Positions 14,001-27,604 of a stretch of DNA of 64,000 bases are shown piece after piece. The notes beneath the pieces were generated by a model. That model was not told where the DNA came from, did not search any database, and saw only the letters and a program-made list of their open reading frames with translations. How positions within the stretch are numbered: position 1 is the first letter of the stretch; the number at the start of each line of letters is the position of its first letter. The DNA comes from Macrotrachela quadricornifera. Taxonomy: Eukaryota; Rotifera; Eurotatoria; Philodinida; Philodinidae. Location of the stretch: the NCBI GenBank assembly GCA_022393335.1, contig JAJEKB010000449.1:43634-107633 (forward strand), read 5' to 3'. The translations under genes were made by a program, and so were the position numbers.

Positions 14001-14354
14001 ATTGTTAATCCATTTGATATGAATGAATATCGTACATTAACTATATTACATATTGATACAATAAATGAATTAACATTTGGTATTCCATTTCGTTTTAATG
14101 ATCGTCATCAAATGTTTACTTGGTATTTGGAATTAGTTAGAGTTAATGGACATGATCAATGGACAAGACAAGCATCACATACAATACCTGATGGTGTTAA
14201 TTATTTACCATTACAAAATTATCATACACCATCATCATCATCATCTTCATCAACATTAACACCATTAAGAAGAAAATCTGAACAAATTAAAACAAAATTA
14301 ATGGCAAAATCGAGTCATGTTGCATCAAGTTTAGGTAAACAAATACGAAAATAA
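5018..14354 (+). CDS. ARAP: ARAP-like ArfGAP-ankyrin-PH-RhoGAP-RA-PH protein
   Basis: Eleven exons give roughly 1,300 residues: 5018-5189, 7356-7747, 8052-8188, 8262-8367, 8423-8550, 8606-9041, 10322-10900, 10978-11215, 11290-11931, 13090-13730 and 13809-14354. The N-terminal ~230 residues look disordered. Next comes an ArfGAP zinc finger (CADC...CKKC), short ankyrin-like repeats (about 8880-9040), a PH domain (10.4-10.75 kb), RhoGAP (11.1-11.7 kb, with GIYRQAG and TLSNLVSTFAP), an RA domain (13.32-13.6 kb) and a last PH domain (13.9-14.2 kb). This order is diagnostic of ARAP, which couples Arf and Rho inactivation at phosphoinositide-rich membranes. The SAM and first two PH domains of vertebrate ARAPs are missing, so upstream exons may exist or these domains were lost. 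The ArfGAP arginine finger (Arg in GxHR) is Asn here (IHNVL), while the RhoGAP arginine is kept. Confidence 0.85.
5190..7355 (+). other. 2.2 kb first intron of the ARAP-like gene
   Basis: This is the longest intron in the window, bounded by GTAAGC after LDDTMPLD and TTAG before SIIDTNP. No coding exon with convincing similarity is visible inside. A small imperfect hairpin lies at about 7068-7096 (tgatcgtgatcgaa facing ttgatcaagatca). First introns of this size often hold enhancers, but no site is recognisable. Confidence 0.5.
9042..10321 (+). other. 1.3 kb intron of the ARAP-like gene
   Basis: It separates the ankyrin region from the PH domain. The donor follows ILANG and the acceptor is TTTTAG before GLSEFDLM, and the phase-1 join restores a Gly codon. 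About 9230-9560 is slightly richer in G+C than the rest, but it has no open frame that I can match to a protein. Confidence 0.5.
12169..12391. repeat. Foldback (inverted-repeat) element in an ARAP intron
   Basis: The left arm begins gcgtaggac and runs into gagagtatgtgagggtg. The right arm, read on the other strand from 12391, begins gcgtaggatgaag and runs into gagagtatgtgggag. The match continues imperfectly toward a centre near 12285 (atgatcat). The roughly 220-bp unit is clearly richer in G+C than its surroundings. It sits in the 1.16 kb intron 11932-13089 and would fold into one long hairpin. I see no transposase and no clear target duplication. It looks like a non-autonomous foldback or MITE insertion. 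Confidence 0.6.
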
Positions 14355-15598
14355 ATAACCTGTGACGATACGGTGCTATATCAATAAACGAACAACGTTT
14401 TCCTTCTTTTTTTTGTTACATTCTTTATTCCTTTTTTCTTTTTTTTTTGTATATGAATAAAACTACGCCGTTGTTAGTGCCTGATTTTCATTTTTGTTGT
14501 TTGCTCTTTTTTTTTTGTGTTGATATAGCTGAATGTTGATTTTTTCTTGCTCATTTATTCATAAAAAAAAAAAATAATTATCGAACATTTTTTTAAATCG
14601 AAAAGATCTTAGAACAAAACCAGATGATAAAGTTTTTTTTTTTTGTAGATATGAATGAATAAAAAAATTTTTATATTGATTAATCATAATAACTTTCTAT
14701 GTAAATAACAAAGATTTCTTCAAATTAAATGTTTATTTTTTTCTATTAATAATAAAAGTAAGTATGTCATAAAAAATTATATAATATGTTGATGTTCTTT
14801 GAGTTCAGAAAAACAAACGAAATCTAATCAATGCATCATTACTTTATCGATGTTTTTATTTTTTCTTTCTCTGAAGGTAAAAAGGCAAAAATAACCTCCA
14901 AGTGGGTATACTACTGCAACTATTATATAACACACTTTTTCGCATTTTTTTTATATAACTTGAGTTGATCAGAATTTTGCGTACTTAGAAAAAAACCCAA
15001 GGACATTATCTATTATTTTCTTCTACTTATAATATAATTTCAAAAATTGATTATATAATAACATATTTTTCTATAGAATATGACATCCAATAAGTATCTT
15101 ATTAATATATAGATTATTTTCTTCTTCACAAAATAAAAGGTTAGTACGGGCAAATATAAAATAAAAATTTTAATTACAGACAATTGAGAAGAAAGTTAAA
15201 GTTTTTGTTTTCTTATATTTATCATACTATGATTTTATTTTTTTTTAATATTATTATATAACGAATTTAATGAAGGTCATTCTAATCTTAATGCTTGTGA
15301 TGAATTCGGTTACATAAGCATGTCTGTAGCAATCAGCCGAAGAAGAACATGGGCGAAAACGACAAGCAAATAGAAGGGAAAAGAATAACTACAAAAAAAA
15401 GGAAAAAGAAAAGAGAATTGAAGAACGAGTAATAGACACTGCTCACGTAATCAGTTGTTTTATATTGAGGTCGAATAACCTTATATATAAGAACTTTTTA
15501 TCAGTACATAACAGAATAGAACAAAAATAAAGCATTGCATAACTATTATTATTATTATTAGTTATATAAATGTTTACTTTAAATGATTTCAGTCAACT
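14355..15598. other. Intergenic region between ARAP-like and LONRF-like genes
   Basis: About 1.2 kb of AT-rich sequence with homopolymer runs. The ARAP 3' end has AATAAA candidates at 14383-14388 and near 14455. Upstream of the LONRF start there is an (att)n run near 15548-15560. No other gene or RNA is visible. Confidence 0.5.
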
Positions 15599-18500
15599 AT
15601 GTTTCCTACAAATAATTATTCAACATTGAGAAAAACTCGATCTCGACGTCGAAGATTAAAATTACGAAAACCTTATTCTACACAAATACAAAAAACAAAG
15701 AATCAATTAACAACAATAAAATCAAATATAATAAAACGTTTTTATGATATATTAAATGATTTAAAACGTCCTGGAACACGTTTTTTATCTTATACAATAA
15801 CAGAACTTGAACCTATTTGTCAACAAATAGCTATACAACAAATGTCATCAACAACATCAATGAGAATATGTTGTCCATTAGTTTGTATATTTTGTCAAAA
15901 TTTAATCTATGAACCTTTAACACTTTATTGTGGTCATACATTTTGTAATCAATGTATACAAACAGAAGAATTATCATCAATAATAAATTGTCCACGATGT
16001 CCTCAAGATATTCATGAACAAATTCAATCATCTATTATACATGCACGAGAAAAATTTTATAAAAAAAATCGTTTAATTGAAGAATTATTTGAACATTCAC
16101 AAATATTAAAAAATAAATGTGAAATGATTTTAAAATGTCATCAAGGACAAATTGAATATTCAAATGAAAATTATCAACAAGCAATAGATATTTATACACA
16201 AATAATTGAACAATGTAAGAATAAAAATTTCAAATTTTCTTTTTTAAATTAATTTTATTTAAATTATAAAGATAATGATGATGATCATCTTATATTATAT
16301 AATCGTGCTAAAGCATATTTAGCTTTAAAACAATATGATCAAGGTCTTAATGATAGTACACGAGTTATTACACTTAGACCTCAATGGTCAAAAGTAAGAT
16401 TTAATTTATTTTTTAGGAAAAGAAATGATATACATATTTGTTTCTTGATTAGGGTTATTTATGTAGAAGTGAAATATTATTTGAAATGAAACAATATGCT
16501 GCTGCACTTATGTCATCATTAAAAGCACTTGTAATTAATCCTGAAGATCAAATAGGAAAACAAATAATGGCTCGAGTTAGTTATTTAAAAAAAACTCATA
16601 AAATTATTTATTTTATTTTCTTTTTTAATATATTCAAGCATCTTCATGCTGTGTTACATAATAATGATGATATAGAAACTGCAGCAAGAATAGAATCTGA
16701 ATTAGAACAATTTAATACAGATTTATTATCGAATGAAAATATTCTTGAAACAATAAATTCTGGTAACAAAAAAAAGTTTTCTTAATATATTTACATAGTT
16801 TGATTTTGTAGAATTTCTTTCCTATATATACAATATCCTTTCAATCTTTTGTTTTTTTTTAAAAAGAATATACAATTGAAAAATTATGAAAAGGAACTGA
16901 ATATTTATTTCTGAAAATAAAATAATAATATGTAAATATTTGTAAATTAATGATAATATTTTTGTAACAAAAATATGAATGAGAAAAAAAGAACAGATGT
17001 CTTTGGGTTTTTTTTTGTAAAATTAACCTTACAAAGATAACATCGGATTCATGTAGATTAAAATGATACTTCTTTTTTTTTATTTCTGCAAATGGTTATA
17101 ATTACATTCTTTCTCTAACATGTAATCTACTGTTGATACATTGATATTCTTGATAAATTCATGTCAAAAGTCACAATATAAGTTCATTTGGTTTTCTAAT
17201 ACTTTTTGACAATATGAAATGATAAATAAAAATAGAAACATGTCACATTAATTAATAAGAGATAAACTTTTAGTCATAACATTGATTTTATTATTATTAA
17301 TTAATTAATATTTGAATAATTAATAAATTTATGATTAAATTTTCTTTTAGTAACAGACAACAATCCATTAACTATGTGTACGATAACAGGTAAGTTTTAT
17401 TAAAAATTTAATTGAATAAAATTTCTTTTTTTAATCATATATTTAGAATCATCAAATATTTGTTTATGTTTACAATTTGATTATAAAAATTTTCATCCAA
17501 AAGATTTTGAATGTTCTATATGTGTTAAGTATGTTATAAAATTCTTTTATAATAAAATAAAAATTTTATTTAAGTTTATTATGGTTTCCAATAACAACAC
17601 CTTGTGGTCATGTATTTTGTCGTGAATGTCTTATACGTTCTGTTGATAATACTCAAATTCAATGTCCTATATGTAAAAGTTCATTAGATGATGTATAAAA
17701 TTTTTTTTTTTTATTTTAAATAGAAGAAATATTATAATAATTTTTCTTTTATTTTAGTTTTTTCCCATGTTAATACAATCACATGTAAATAAAACTGAAA
17801 TTATTTCTAAAATAATTGAAAGTTATTTTCCAAATGAATATAATGAACGACGTCTATTATATGAACAAGACAATATTCGAGGGTATATAAAATAAAGAAA
17901 AAAAAAACGAAATTTTTTGTTTTAATTTATTATTTTTCTAGTGCTTCACTTCCACAATCATTAATAAATGAGATAAATAGTACAGAATTAATTAGTTTTG
18001 AGATACCGATATTTGTATGTGTTTTAACATTTCCTAATTGTGTATGTCCATTACATGTATTTGAACCACGTTATCGTTTAATGATGCGACGTACAATTGA
18101 AACAGAATCACGTACATTTGGAATGTGTACATATGATGAACAAACACAGTAAGAATATTTTATTAAAAAGAAAAAAAACTAAATAAAATTTTTATTTTTA
18201 ATTAATTTTATAGAACATTTACTGATTATGGAACATTATTATATATTCGTGGTTTTGTTTTTACACAAGATGGACGTTCAATTGTTGATACAATTGGACA
18301 ACGTCGTTTTCATGTTATTGAACGTGGAATAAAAGATGGATATAATACAGCTAAAGTTCAACTTATACAAGATCATCAAATTCCACAAGATGAATTTAAT
18401 GGTTTGTTTTTAGAATTTTAATATGAAAAAAAAAGAAACATTTATTCTTTATTATTTTATTTAGATTTATTTCAACTTAATCGTGATACGTATAATCGTG

Positions 18501-19407
18501 TTCGAAATTGGTTTGATCATCTTGATGAACATAGAAAAACAGTGATGATGCGTCAATTAGAAGGATATCCATTATGTGATGATTTAACACAAGACTCAAG
18601 TAATAAGAAATATTTAAATTAATAAAGATTTTTATGAATTCAGTATTTGTTAAGTTGAAAATTGTAAAAAAAAAAATTTTTTTTCAATTTTCTAATTAAT
18701 TAGATATTTTAAAAATAGATCTTCTATTATATTCAGCATATTGATCCTTAAAAGAAATTTTTCATCATATTGCTTCATTTTCTTCAATATGCTAATCCTT
18801 TATTGAGTATTATCTTGCTTTATTTGACGTACATGAAATATTAGATTAGTTCATTAACATTGAAGAAAAAAAGTCATGAGAATAAAGAAATAATTTCAAG
18901 AGATAAAATTCATATTCAATTTGATTTGATATATTAAACTTTTCAACATAAAATTTTTATACCATATCTAATGTCTTTATTAGTCTATAAGAACATTTAT
19001 ATATTCATATGTCAAAACAATCTCTTCCACAGTTCGAAATTTCAGTATTCAAGTCCGTTTTTTATAACGTTATTTTGTATTGAAAATATTTTAACGTATG
19101 CTACAGGCACGTACCCAGAACATTTCTGAGACAAAGTATGTACGGAACAACAGTATAAATATTTGATTTATTTTTTTTGTACTTTTAATAAAAATATTTT
19201 TTATATGTATGATTTTATTTAGCTGATGGACCTCAATGGGCCTGGATTATGTTAAATTTATTACCAGTTGAACAACTTCTTCAATATACTGCACTTGCTT
19301 CTCGATCGTTTCGTATTCGTTTACAAATGATAAATGATACAATTGATTTTTTACTTAATCAACAACAACAACAACAACAACAAATAACAACTTCATCTGC
19401 TGATTAG
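15599..19407 (+). CDS. LONRF: LONRF-like RING-TPR-RING-LON substrate-domain protein
   Basis: Exons begin 15599-16214, 16272-16393, 16453-16575, 16639-16762 and 17351-17389 (a 39-bp exon), then continue in short exons to a final exon of about 19223-19407. A basic N-terminus precedes RING 1 (CIFC...CGHTFCNQC...CPRC, about 15890-16000). Next are TPR-like helices (LYNRAKAYLALKQYDQGLND), RING 2 (CSIC...CGHVFCRECLIRS...CPIC, 17.5-17.7 kb) and the LON N-domain (PLHVFEPRYRLMMRR at about 18.05 kb through DGPQWAWIMLNLLP at about 19.23 kb). This is the LONRF1/2/3 architecture, a family of E3 ubiquitin ligases in protein quality control. The protein ends in a short polyglutamine run coded by CAA repeats. 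The longest intron is about 620 bp (18602-19222). Domain order, key cysteines and junction phases all agree. Confidence 0.88.
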
Positions 19408-19547
19408 CAATAGACATTTGGTTTTATTTTATTTTGGATATTAGTTAACCCGGTGTTATCTTTTTCTTCTTTCATTCTATTTTTGTTACTTATTTTATGT
19501 AATTTGTATTTGGATAAAATCTAATTATAAACGAAAGAAACCCAAGA

Positions 19548-19553
19548 AATAAA
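19548..19553 (+). other. Polyadenylation signal AATAAA for the LONRF-like gene
   Basis: A canonical hexamer 141 bp after the LONRF stop. It lies only 8 bp before the stop codon of the convergent gene, so the 3' UTRs of the two genes probably overlap. Confidence 0.55.
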
Positions 19554-19560
19554 ATAATTT

Positions 19561-20826
19561 TTAAAAATAATTTGTTGTTAATTGTATAAAAATAAGAAAA
19601 ATAATTGATAATAATATTCCAATAATAGATAAATATGTTCGCCATTGAATAGATAAAAATGTTGAAGAATGAATATGATGATGATGAATATAATGAATTT
19701 CAGATGTTTTTAATTGATTATTATTATTGTTTGTTTGAGTTTCTTTATTAATTAAAGTATGAGATGAAAAATTATTAGAAGAAATTTGTTCATATTCAAA
19801 TTGATTATTATTATGCATTGATTGTTTAAGTAATTCAATTCTATGAGCAATTGATGATGATAATGGAAAAGATTTTTTTTTTGATGTTATTAACGATGTT
19901 TTTGTTTCATTTGATATTGGACGAATTTTTGATTTACTTTGTAAACGTCGAAGATGTTGATTATTTGATAAATGAATATCATGATTATTTGAAGTAAGCT
20001 GTTTTCGAGAAGCATAATGTAATCCAATATGATTTTCAATAGATGATGATATAGGTAATGTTGTAGTAGAATTAGATTTTATTTTATTTTGTTCATTTAT
20101 CTGAAATATGAAAAAATTTTCAATATGTTTTATAAAATTGATTTTTTATGATGAAATTCATGTCTTATAGAAATTAATATACCGGATGGTTTATAAACAA
20201 TTATGTAATTAGTATCTATCAATTTCCAAAAAGAAATTTTAAAAATGTCTTACTAAATTTTTTAATCGATTATTAGTTAAATTAGAATGATGTTTTTTAA
20301 TAGATGATGATAAAGATGAATTTAATTGTGAAATTTTTGTTGTTAATGATGATGATGATGATGACTCATGATGATACTGTTTTTGATTGATATATTTTTG
20401 TTGATGAATACAATGTTTATGATAAGTAGATAATTGAAAAGGAATTTTTTCTGTTTTTGATGATATTGAAAAATAAGGTTCAGTAAATGGCAATCGTTCT
20501 AAAGGTTCAATAAAATTTGTTATAGATTTGGATGAATTTTCTTCAATAGAATTTTGTTTATTACTATTATTATTATTTGGATTTTTAATAATAATTGATG
20601 TATTATCAGAATTTTCTTTATCTATAATTTTAGGTAATTGAATATTAGTTGTTGTAATTATATGTTCATTATGAATATGATTATAAAATAATCTTTTAAA
20701 TATTTGATTTAATTTAAATTTAATATTATTTGTATATTTAATTGATTGTTGACTTTTCGATAATGTTAATTCTGGTGGTTGAGTAGCTAATGCTGAATAA
20801 TGAATAGCAGGCGCAGTAAATACCAT
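19561..20826 (-). CDS. Unrecognised protein with a C-terminal membrane anchor
   Basis: Two exons: about 20254-20826 (ATG at 20826) and 19561-20101, joined in phase 0 after NNRLKNL across a roughly 150-bp intron. The product has about 370 residues, rich in Ser, Asn, Ile and Lys, with low-complexity His and Ser runs. There is no signal peptide. The last ~25 residues hold one hydrophobic segment (TYLSIIGILLSIIFLIFIQL) followed by only five residues, the layout of a tail-anchored protein of ER or outer mitochondrial membrane. A His-rich stretch (HYIHHHHIHSS in rough form) precedes the anchor. I recognise no family. The codon use resembles its neighbours, which supports a real gene. It converges with LONRF and diverges from ARID4. 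Confidence 0.6.
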
Positions 20827-21416
20827 AATTGTCTTTTCTTAAAAATTTTTCTGTGTAAATAATAAATACATGAATTGATTAAAGATATTTTTTTATTAAA
20901 TTAAAAATTCCATCGAAAATTGAATAAAATAAACAAGATCGATTTTTATTTTAACAAAATTAGTTGATTATACGCGCGGAAAAATTTAATAATTTATTAA
21001 TTTATCATAATAATTTACTGTTTTTTTAGAATTAAATATTACAACAAAAAAAAAAATTTTCCAATGTAAATGTCTGCCATCTAGTGTATATAATATAGGA
21101 TTGATCAATATTTTCTCCAATAATTTCTTGAAGATTTTTTTTCTCTTCTTCTTGTTGTATTTTTCGCTTATAGTGGTTATTGTGTTTTTTTTTCCTTCTC
21201 TTCTTTTATGTCACGTCATTCTATTTCAATTGATAGAGATCTATCTGTTAGTTTATTGTATGTATTAAGTCTCCGATAATAAATAATTGTGTTTATTCAA
21301 ATATTTTTCTTCTCTTATTTAAATATAATTACAACTAAAAACAACCGAATACGATAATATAAAATAGAACTCTCTTTTTTTTGTTTTTTTGTAAGATCTT
21401 CTTTTTTTTTATCTGA
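20827..21416. promoter_or_regulatory. Divergent promoter region of the tail-anchored and ARID4 genes
   Basis: A 590-bp gap between two divergent start codons. It contains pyrimidine-rich runs near 21130-21210 and 21370-21410. The run before the ARID4 ATG could be a splice acceptor for a 5' untranslated exon. No specific site can be named. Confidence 0.35.
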
Positions 21417-24400
21417 ATGCACGGAGTAAGAGACGGACGAATATTATCGTCATCGCCTCCATCCATGCTTACCGATGAAACAATTAAAAATGATAATAAT
21501 ACAACAACATCATCACATAATCCACCAACAGAATTAGCTTATCTTCCAATTGGTTGTTCAGTTAGTGCAAAATATCGAGGAGCATTTTGTTCAGGTAAAT
21601 TATTTGATTCTTTTTTTAGAAAAAACTTAATCTTTTATTTTTATTTTAAGCACAAGTTAAAGCAATTGAAAAACAAGTTAAACTAAAAGTAACATTAGTT
21701 GATAGTGGGGATACAATAACAATATCTGAAGAACAAATTGTCCATTCAATTCCATTACGTATTGGTAATACTGTAACAATACGTTTAACATCATCAAATC
21801 GTCGTCAATCAAATGATTCAAATTCTCATCATCAACATTATTCTCGTAGTGGTTTAGCTGCATTTATAAATCCAACAAATCCAGATGAAAAACAAGCAAC
21901 TATTAAACAAATTATTGATAATAGTATATATACAGTTGTATTTAATGATGGAGATGAAAAATCTTTAAGACGTTCATCATTATGTTTACAAGGTATTCGA
22001 TTATATCAAACACAATATGGACAACAAAAAATTTTAGAAGAAATTCCAGCATCAACATCACCACCACCACCACCACCACAACAACAACAATCATCATCAT
22101 CAATAATATCAGATCCAACAAATACAAATCTTAATGATATAACATCAATTGTTGCTATAAAACGACCTGGAAATAATGATCAACAAGTTTTTCCAGCATT
22201 AGTACTTAAACGTAAAGCATTACCTGATTATATGTGGGTTAGAAGTTTTGTTGATGGAAGAGAATATATTGTACATACACGTGATGATGTACAATCATAT
22301 GAAAATCCTGATATACAATCATTATGTCGTTCAACATCAAAACAAGCAACACAAGCATGTGAAAAATTTATTAAATATAATCATATTCCAACTGTATGGC
22401 AAAAGAAAAAAAAGAAACAATTTAAATCAGATAATAAAAATAATCAAAGTGATTTAGAAAATACAAGTGAAACTGATTCAAATTCAAGTCAATCGGATGA
22501 TGATGATGATGACGATGATGATGACGATGAAATAGATGAAGAAACAACAGAAGAAAAAGATTCATTTGTTGCACAATTATTTGCTTTTATGGATGATAGA
22601 GGTAAAATATAATATTTGAAAAAAATAAAATAAAAATTAATCTTTTTATTTACTATAATTTTTTGTCAGGTACACCAATAAATAATATTCCTAAAGTACA
22701 AAATTATGATCTTGATCTTCATCGTTTATTTAAAATTGTTCGAATGTTTGGTGGTTATAATAAAGTTACAAAAAATGATCAATGGAGTAAAGTTCATATT
22801 AAAATGGGTTTACCTGATGAAATAACTTCTGAAAATGGTCGATCAATTGAACATGCATATAAAAAGTAAAATAAATAATTTCAAAAAAATAAAAAGAAAT
22901 TTTGTTTTTTTTATTTTAGATATTTATTTGCTTATGAAGATTTATCAAAAAAATTAGGTTCAATGAATGCACCAAGTGCTTATTTTGGTGGTCGTACAAG
23001 TATGAGTAGTGATTCTCGACGAAGTTTAATACGTGTACGACAACAACAACATGAAGAAGAAAAATTACAAAAAAAAAATAATAAATCTAAACAATCACCA
23101 GCATCTGTTAAACAAAGAGTATTATTATTATTATTATTTTTTTAAAATTTTCTAAATTTTATTTTTTATTTTAGTCTCGTAAAAGTAATGAATCTCGACC
23201 ATCTGTTGATTCAAAACAAACATCATCATCAACATCTTCTACAACAAAAAAATCAACATTAAAATCTTCAAAAAAATCAAATCGAAAAGTTCCAAATAAA
23301 ATTAAACCATCAAATATACTTTCATCAAGTACATCAGATTCTGAAAGTCAATCAGAAAGTGAAACATCTGATAATGATGATGACGATGATGATAATGATG
23401 ATGATGATCGATCAAGTCATTCTTCAACATCAAATTATAATAAAACGAAAACAAAAACTCAAACATCATCATCAACAACAACAACATCAAAAAAACCAGT
23501 TGTATCAACAACAACAGCAACAACAATTGCAAAAAAAACTAATCAAGTACCATCATCATCATCATCATCAACTAAAAATGATATTAAAAAAACTTCAACA
23601 AATACAAAATCAATATCATCATCAACAAATAATGATAATAAACAATCGAAATTAACTATAACAATACCAATAGCAAAACCTAAAAATCAATCAACAAATT
23701 CAACATCAATTCAAACAATAAAAAAATCAAATTTAATAACATCAAATAAAGATGAAAAGAAAAAACCTATTGAAACAAAAACAACTTCAATTAAAACTGA
23801 ACCAAAAACACCATCATCATCATCAACATCAACAATAACTAAAAAACCTCTTATATCATCAGCAAAAACTCCTCAATTAAATAAAACAAATCAACAACAT
23901 AAACAATCTTCAAATGAATCTATTAAATCAACAACAATTAATAAAACACCATCATCTATATTACCATTTAAACCAAAAACAACACAATCTCAAACATCAT
24001 TAAATTCTAAAGATCGAAATATTATATCAAAACCAACATCAACTGATACAAAACAAATAAAATCAACAAATAAAATAAATTCATCATCAACAAAAACACT
24101 TTCACAAGAACGTTCAATATCAGTACCTATTAAAAAAACAAAACCAATACATACAGAAGAAAATTCTACAAAAACAATTTCATCTTCATCAACAATAAAA
24201 ATTCCAAAAATATCTTCAAATAATGATTCAACGTAAATTTTTTTATTATATATATCTATACTTATTTAAACTTTATTTATATGGTTTTTTTTTTAGAAAA
24301 AAATCAACAATTTCAATTGATAAAATTCCAAAAAAACAATTATCTAAAGAAGCTACAGTTAAAATTCCTAAAATACAAGATAATACAACAACAAATAAAT

Positions 24401-27400
24401 GTATACATCAAATACTTTCTTTTTTTTTCTTCTATTTAAATTTTTTATTCATTTAGCAAATACTGATCAACAAATAAAACCTCAAAAATCATCTCCAACT
24501 CATACAATAATATCTGAACCAATTAAAAAAATAATTTCACAAGATGCATCTCCATTACCTGTAACACCAATATCACCACCTCCAGCACCATCATCAATTT
24601 CAATATCATCAATTAGTGATGAACCAATTACACCAACAATTTTATCAGCATCATTTAATACAACACAAAATACAAATTATCCGAATGATAATATTACATC
24701 AGGTAAAAAAACTAAATTAGATTCTCAAATAATCATTCAATTCTATTACATTAAATAGAACAAATGAAATCCGACAGTTTTTTTCATCATTACTTCATAG
24801 TCTTTCTGTATTTATGATATAGTTAAACATCCATCTTAGACAATTTATAGATCGAATATCGAAGATAATTTCCTGATTATAATACAAATGATTATTATTG
24901 TTTAGAATTTAATCTGCTTTACTCGTTAAATTTTCTTTAGAATCTCCATTAATATTTCAATCAATATCAAATGAAAATGATATTATTCCATCAAATTCAA
25001 TAAAACGTCCATATTCCGATGATAATTCGGAATCTATTCATATATCTGATATTGATAATCAATTATCTCCATCAAAACGAACTAGACGTTCAATATCATC
25101 ACAAGAAAGTCTTGAAACTATAAGGTAAAAAATATTCTTCATTAATAAAATATAGAAGAAAAAAAAATAACAACAACAACAACAACAAAAGAGATAAATT
25201 TTATTTTATTAATAGTGATCAAACCATAATAACTGATACAATATCAACTAATCGTAATACACAATTAACATATGAAGATATATCTATAAATGATATATTA
25301 CTTGTAACATGGGGTAATCAAGGAATAAAACAATATCCAGCACGATGTATTGAAAAAAATGATGAAAAAAAAGAATTATTTGTTCATTATACTGGATGGA
25401 ATTCTCGGTAGAACAAAAAACAGAAAACAAAGAAATTTTAAATTATTTTCATTTTTCTTTTTATTTTAGTCATGATGAATGGATTAAATTAGATCGTGTT
25501 ATTGAACGTAAAGATTCAACAAATGCAAATACATTATTTCAACAACGTCCACGTCGTACAAGTCAAATAAATACATATCGACAACATCTTGATTCAACAA
25601 ATTCAAATGAATTAAATAATCAACAACAACAACAAAATATTGATATTAATTCATTATCATTAACATCAATTGATACTGATGATGAACAAAATAAAATTCA
25701 TAAAATAAATAAAATTGAAGAATCTGATATTGATGATAACAGTCAAGGACAAAGTGAAAGTAATTTTAACCAAAAAAATATAATTTTATATTAAAATTTT
25801 TTTTATTTTATTGTAGTTTGGAACCATGTTGAAACAATATCATCAACAGAAGATGATGCTCTTTCATGTACATCAATAACACGTATAAATCAATCTGATT
25901 TAAATCAATTACCAATTGAAGAAACAATAAATATTCAACCAACTATTTCAATAACTAATAATGAAAATATTCTTGAAAATCATAATGAAAATGAAAATTT
26001 GCATGAAACTGAAACAATACAAGATGATAATCAAATACAACAAGATATTCCAAAACGTAGACAATCAAGAACACTATCAATAAATAATAAAGTAAGATAT
26101 ACTAAAAAAAGAAATAGAAATTTGTTAAATCGATCAAATTCGAGTTTGAGTTGCTCGATTCAAGTTTAGGTTCAGTCCAACTTTATTTAATGCTTAAAAG
26201 CCTTCACTTGTTTATTTTAGTTATCGAATACGAATTTCAACATTTAAACTATTTATTTCATGTCATTCTCTTAGATAGGAGCTAAGGTTTTTTTAAACTT
26301 GTAAATAGACAAAAATTCTTTCTTGAGATTAATGATAAGACTTCATAGAAGTATTTGTTTACACTGCCTGTATAAAAAAAAAGCATTTCTATTACTGACT
26401 AAAATATCATCTTCTTTGATTGAATCAAAGCAATGATATATGAGCTTTTATCGTAATACTATTTATAATCTATAAAAATTTATTTTTAATTTATTAAGAT
26501 TGAACCAGTATCAATTATAAAAACTGAACAAACTGAATCAATCTCTTCTGATATGTAAATATTTAACTTAATTTTTAATTTTCAAATTTAATATTTTTCT
26601 TTTTGTTCAGTGTTGATCAACCACATCAATATCCATTACATGTTAAAGAAGAAACAATTGATAATTCTTTAATTTCTCAACAATCATTACCACCACCACC
26701 ACTGTTACCACCTGTAATAACATCACTTATAATCGAACCAATAACACCATCAACTAATATATTAGCTTCTCCACCAGCAACAGCTACAGGTAATCGTCGT
26801 GCTTCCGTTCGTCAACAAAAACGACGTTCATTACGTGAATCAAATACTTCAAAAGATTCATCAATATCAGCAAAGAAAAAAATAAAATTAGATAATGGAA
26901 ATATACCTAATACAGATATTGGAATAGATAATAATGATCAATTATCAACAAGATCAAATTCAACTGAACAACAAATACCAGAAAATACAACAAGTATAAA
27001 ATAAATAAATATTTAATATTTCTTTCTTTTTTTACTAAAAATTTTATTTTGTAGCAAAACGTTATCGACCATCAGGCAGACGAGGTGGAAAAAGATCTGT
27101 TAATCAACAAGGTAAATTTTATTTTTACAAAAAAATTAATAATAAATTATATTATTATTATTTAGAATATGAAAATGAAGATTATCGTTCAAATTCACCA
27201 TCAAATATAACAATGCGTCAACAATTAAAAGATATGTTTAAACATCGACCAAGTCGTTATAATTTTCTGGATCTAAGTAAGAAAAAAAAATATATTTAAA
27301 TCAAATTATGATTATTATTTATTTTTTATTATTTAGATAATAATTTAAATAATGATGAACGTATAACTCATCTTAAAGATCGTATGCGTGAATGTCAAAA

Positions 27401-27604
27401 AGTATTTTTTAATCTCAAAAGTGCATTAGGTAAAATTGAAAAACAACGTAAAATATTTCTACGAAAACAAAAACCATTAATATCAACAACAAGTATATTA
27501 ATAAACAAAAAAAATTTATTTATTTCAATTTATATATATTTTTTTTTAATTTAGTTATTCAAACACCAACTACAGATCTTTTAGGAACATCAACATGTAC
27601 ATAG
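21417..27604 (+). CDS. ARID4: ARID4-like chromatin protein (Tudor, RBB1NT, ARID, chromo-barrel)
   Basis: At least 15 exons. Exons 21417-21595 and 21650-22601 carry the N-terminal Tudor region (SVSAKYRGAFC, then YTVVFNDGDEKSLRRSSLC) and the RBB1NT domain (VFPALVLKRK...YMWVRSFVDGREY). An Asp-rich tract is followed by the ARID domain (FMDDRGTPINN, HRLFKIVRMFGGYNKV, 22.57-22.95 kb). A very long Ser/Thr/Lys low-complexity segment spans 23.0-25.1 kb. The chromo-barrel is at 25.27-25.53 kb (LLVTWGNQGIKQYPARCIE, then HDEWIKLDRV). The end holds a basic patch (RPSGRRGGKR) and a helical block (RMRECQKVFFNLKSALGKIE). This order matches ARID4A/B, which bridge retinoblastoma proteins to the Sin3-HDAC complex. 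I found no LxCxE motif in the parts I read. A Met at about 21465 is an alternative start. TAG is at 27602-27604. Confidence 0.88.

Noticed and set aside
23359..23655. Long frame rich in His, Gln and Met inside the ARID4 locus
   Set aside because: It is the out-of-frame reading of CAT/CAA/TCA repeats in the Ser/Thr/Lys-rich ARID4 linker; the ARID4 frame is open and phase-consistent through the same bases.
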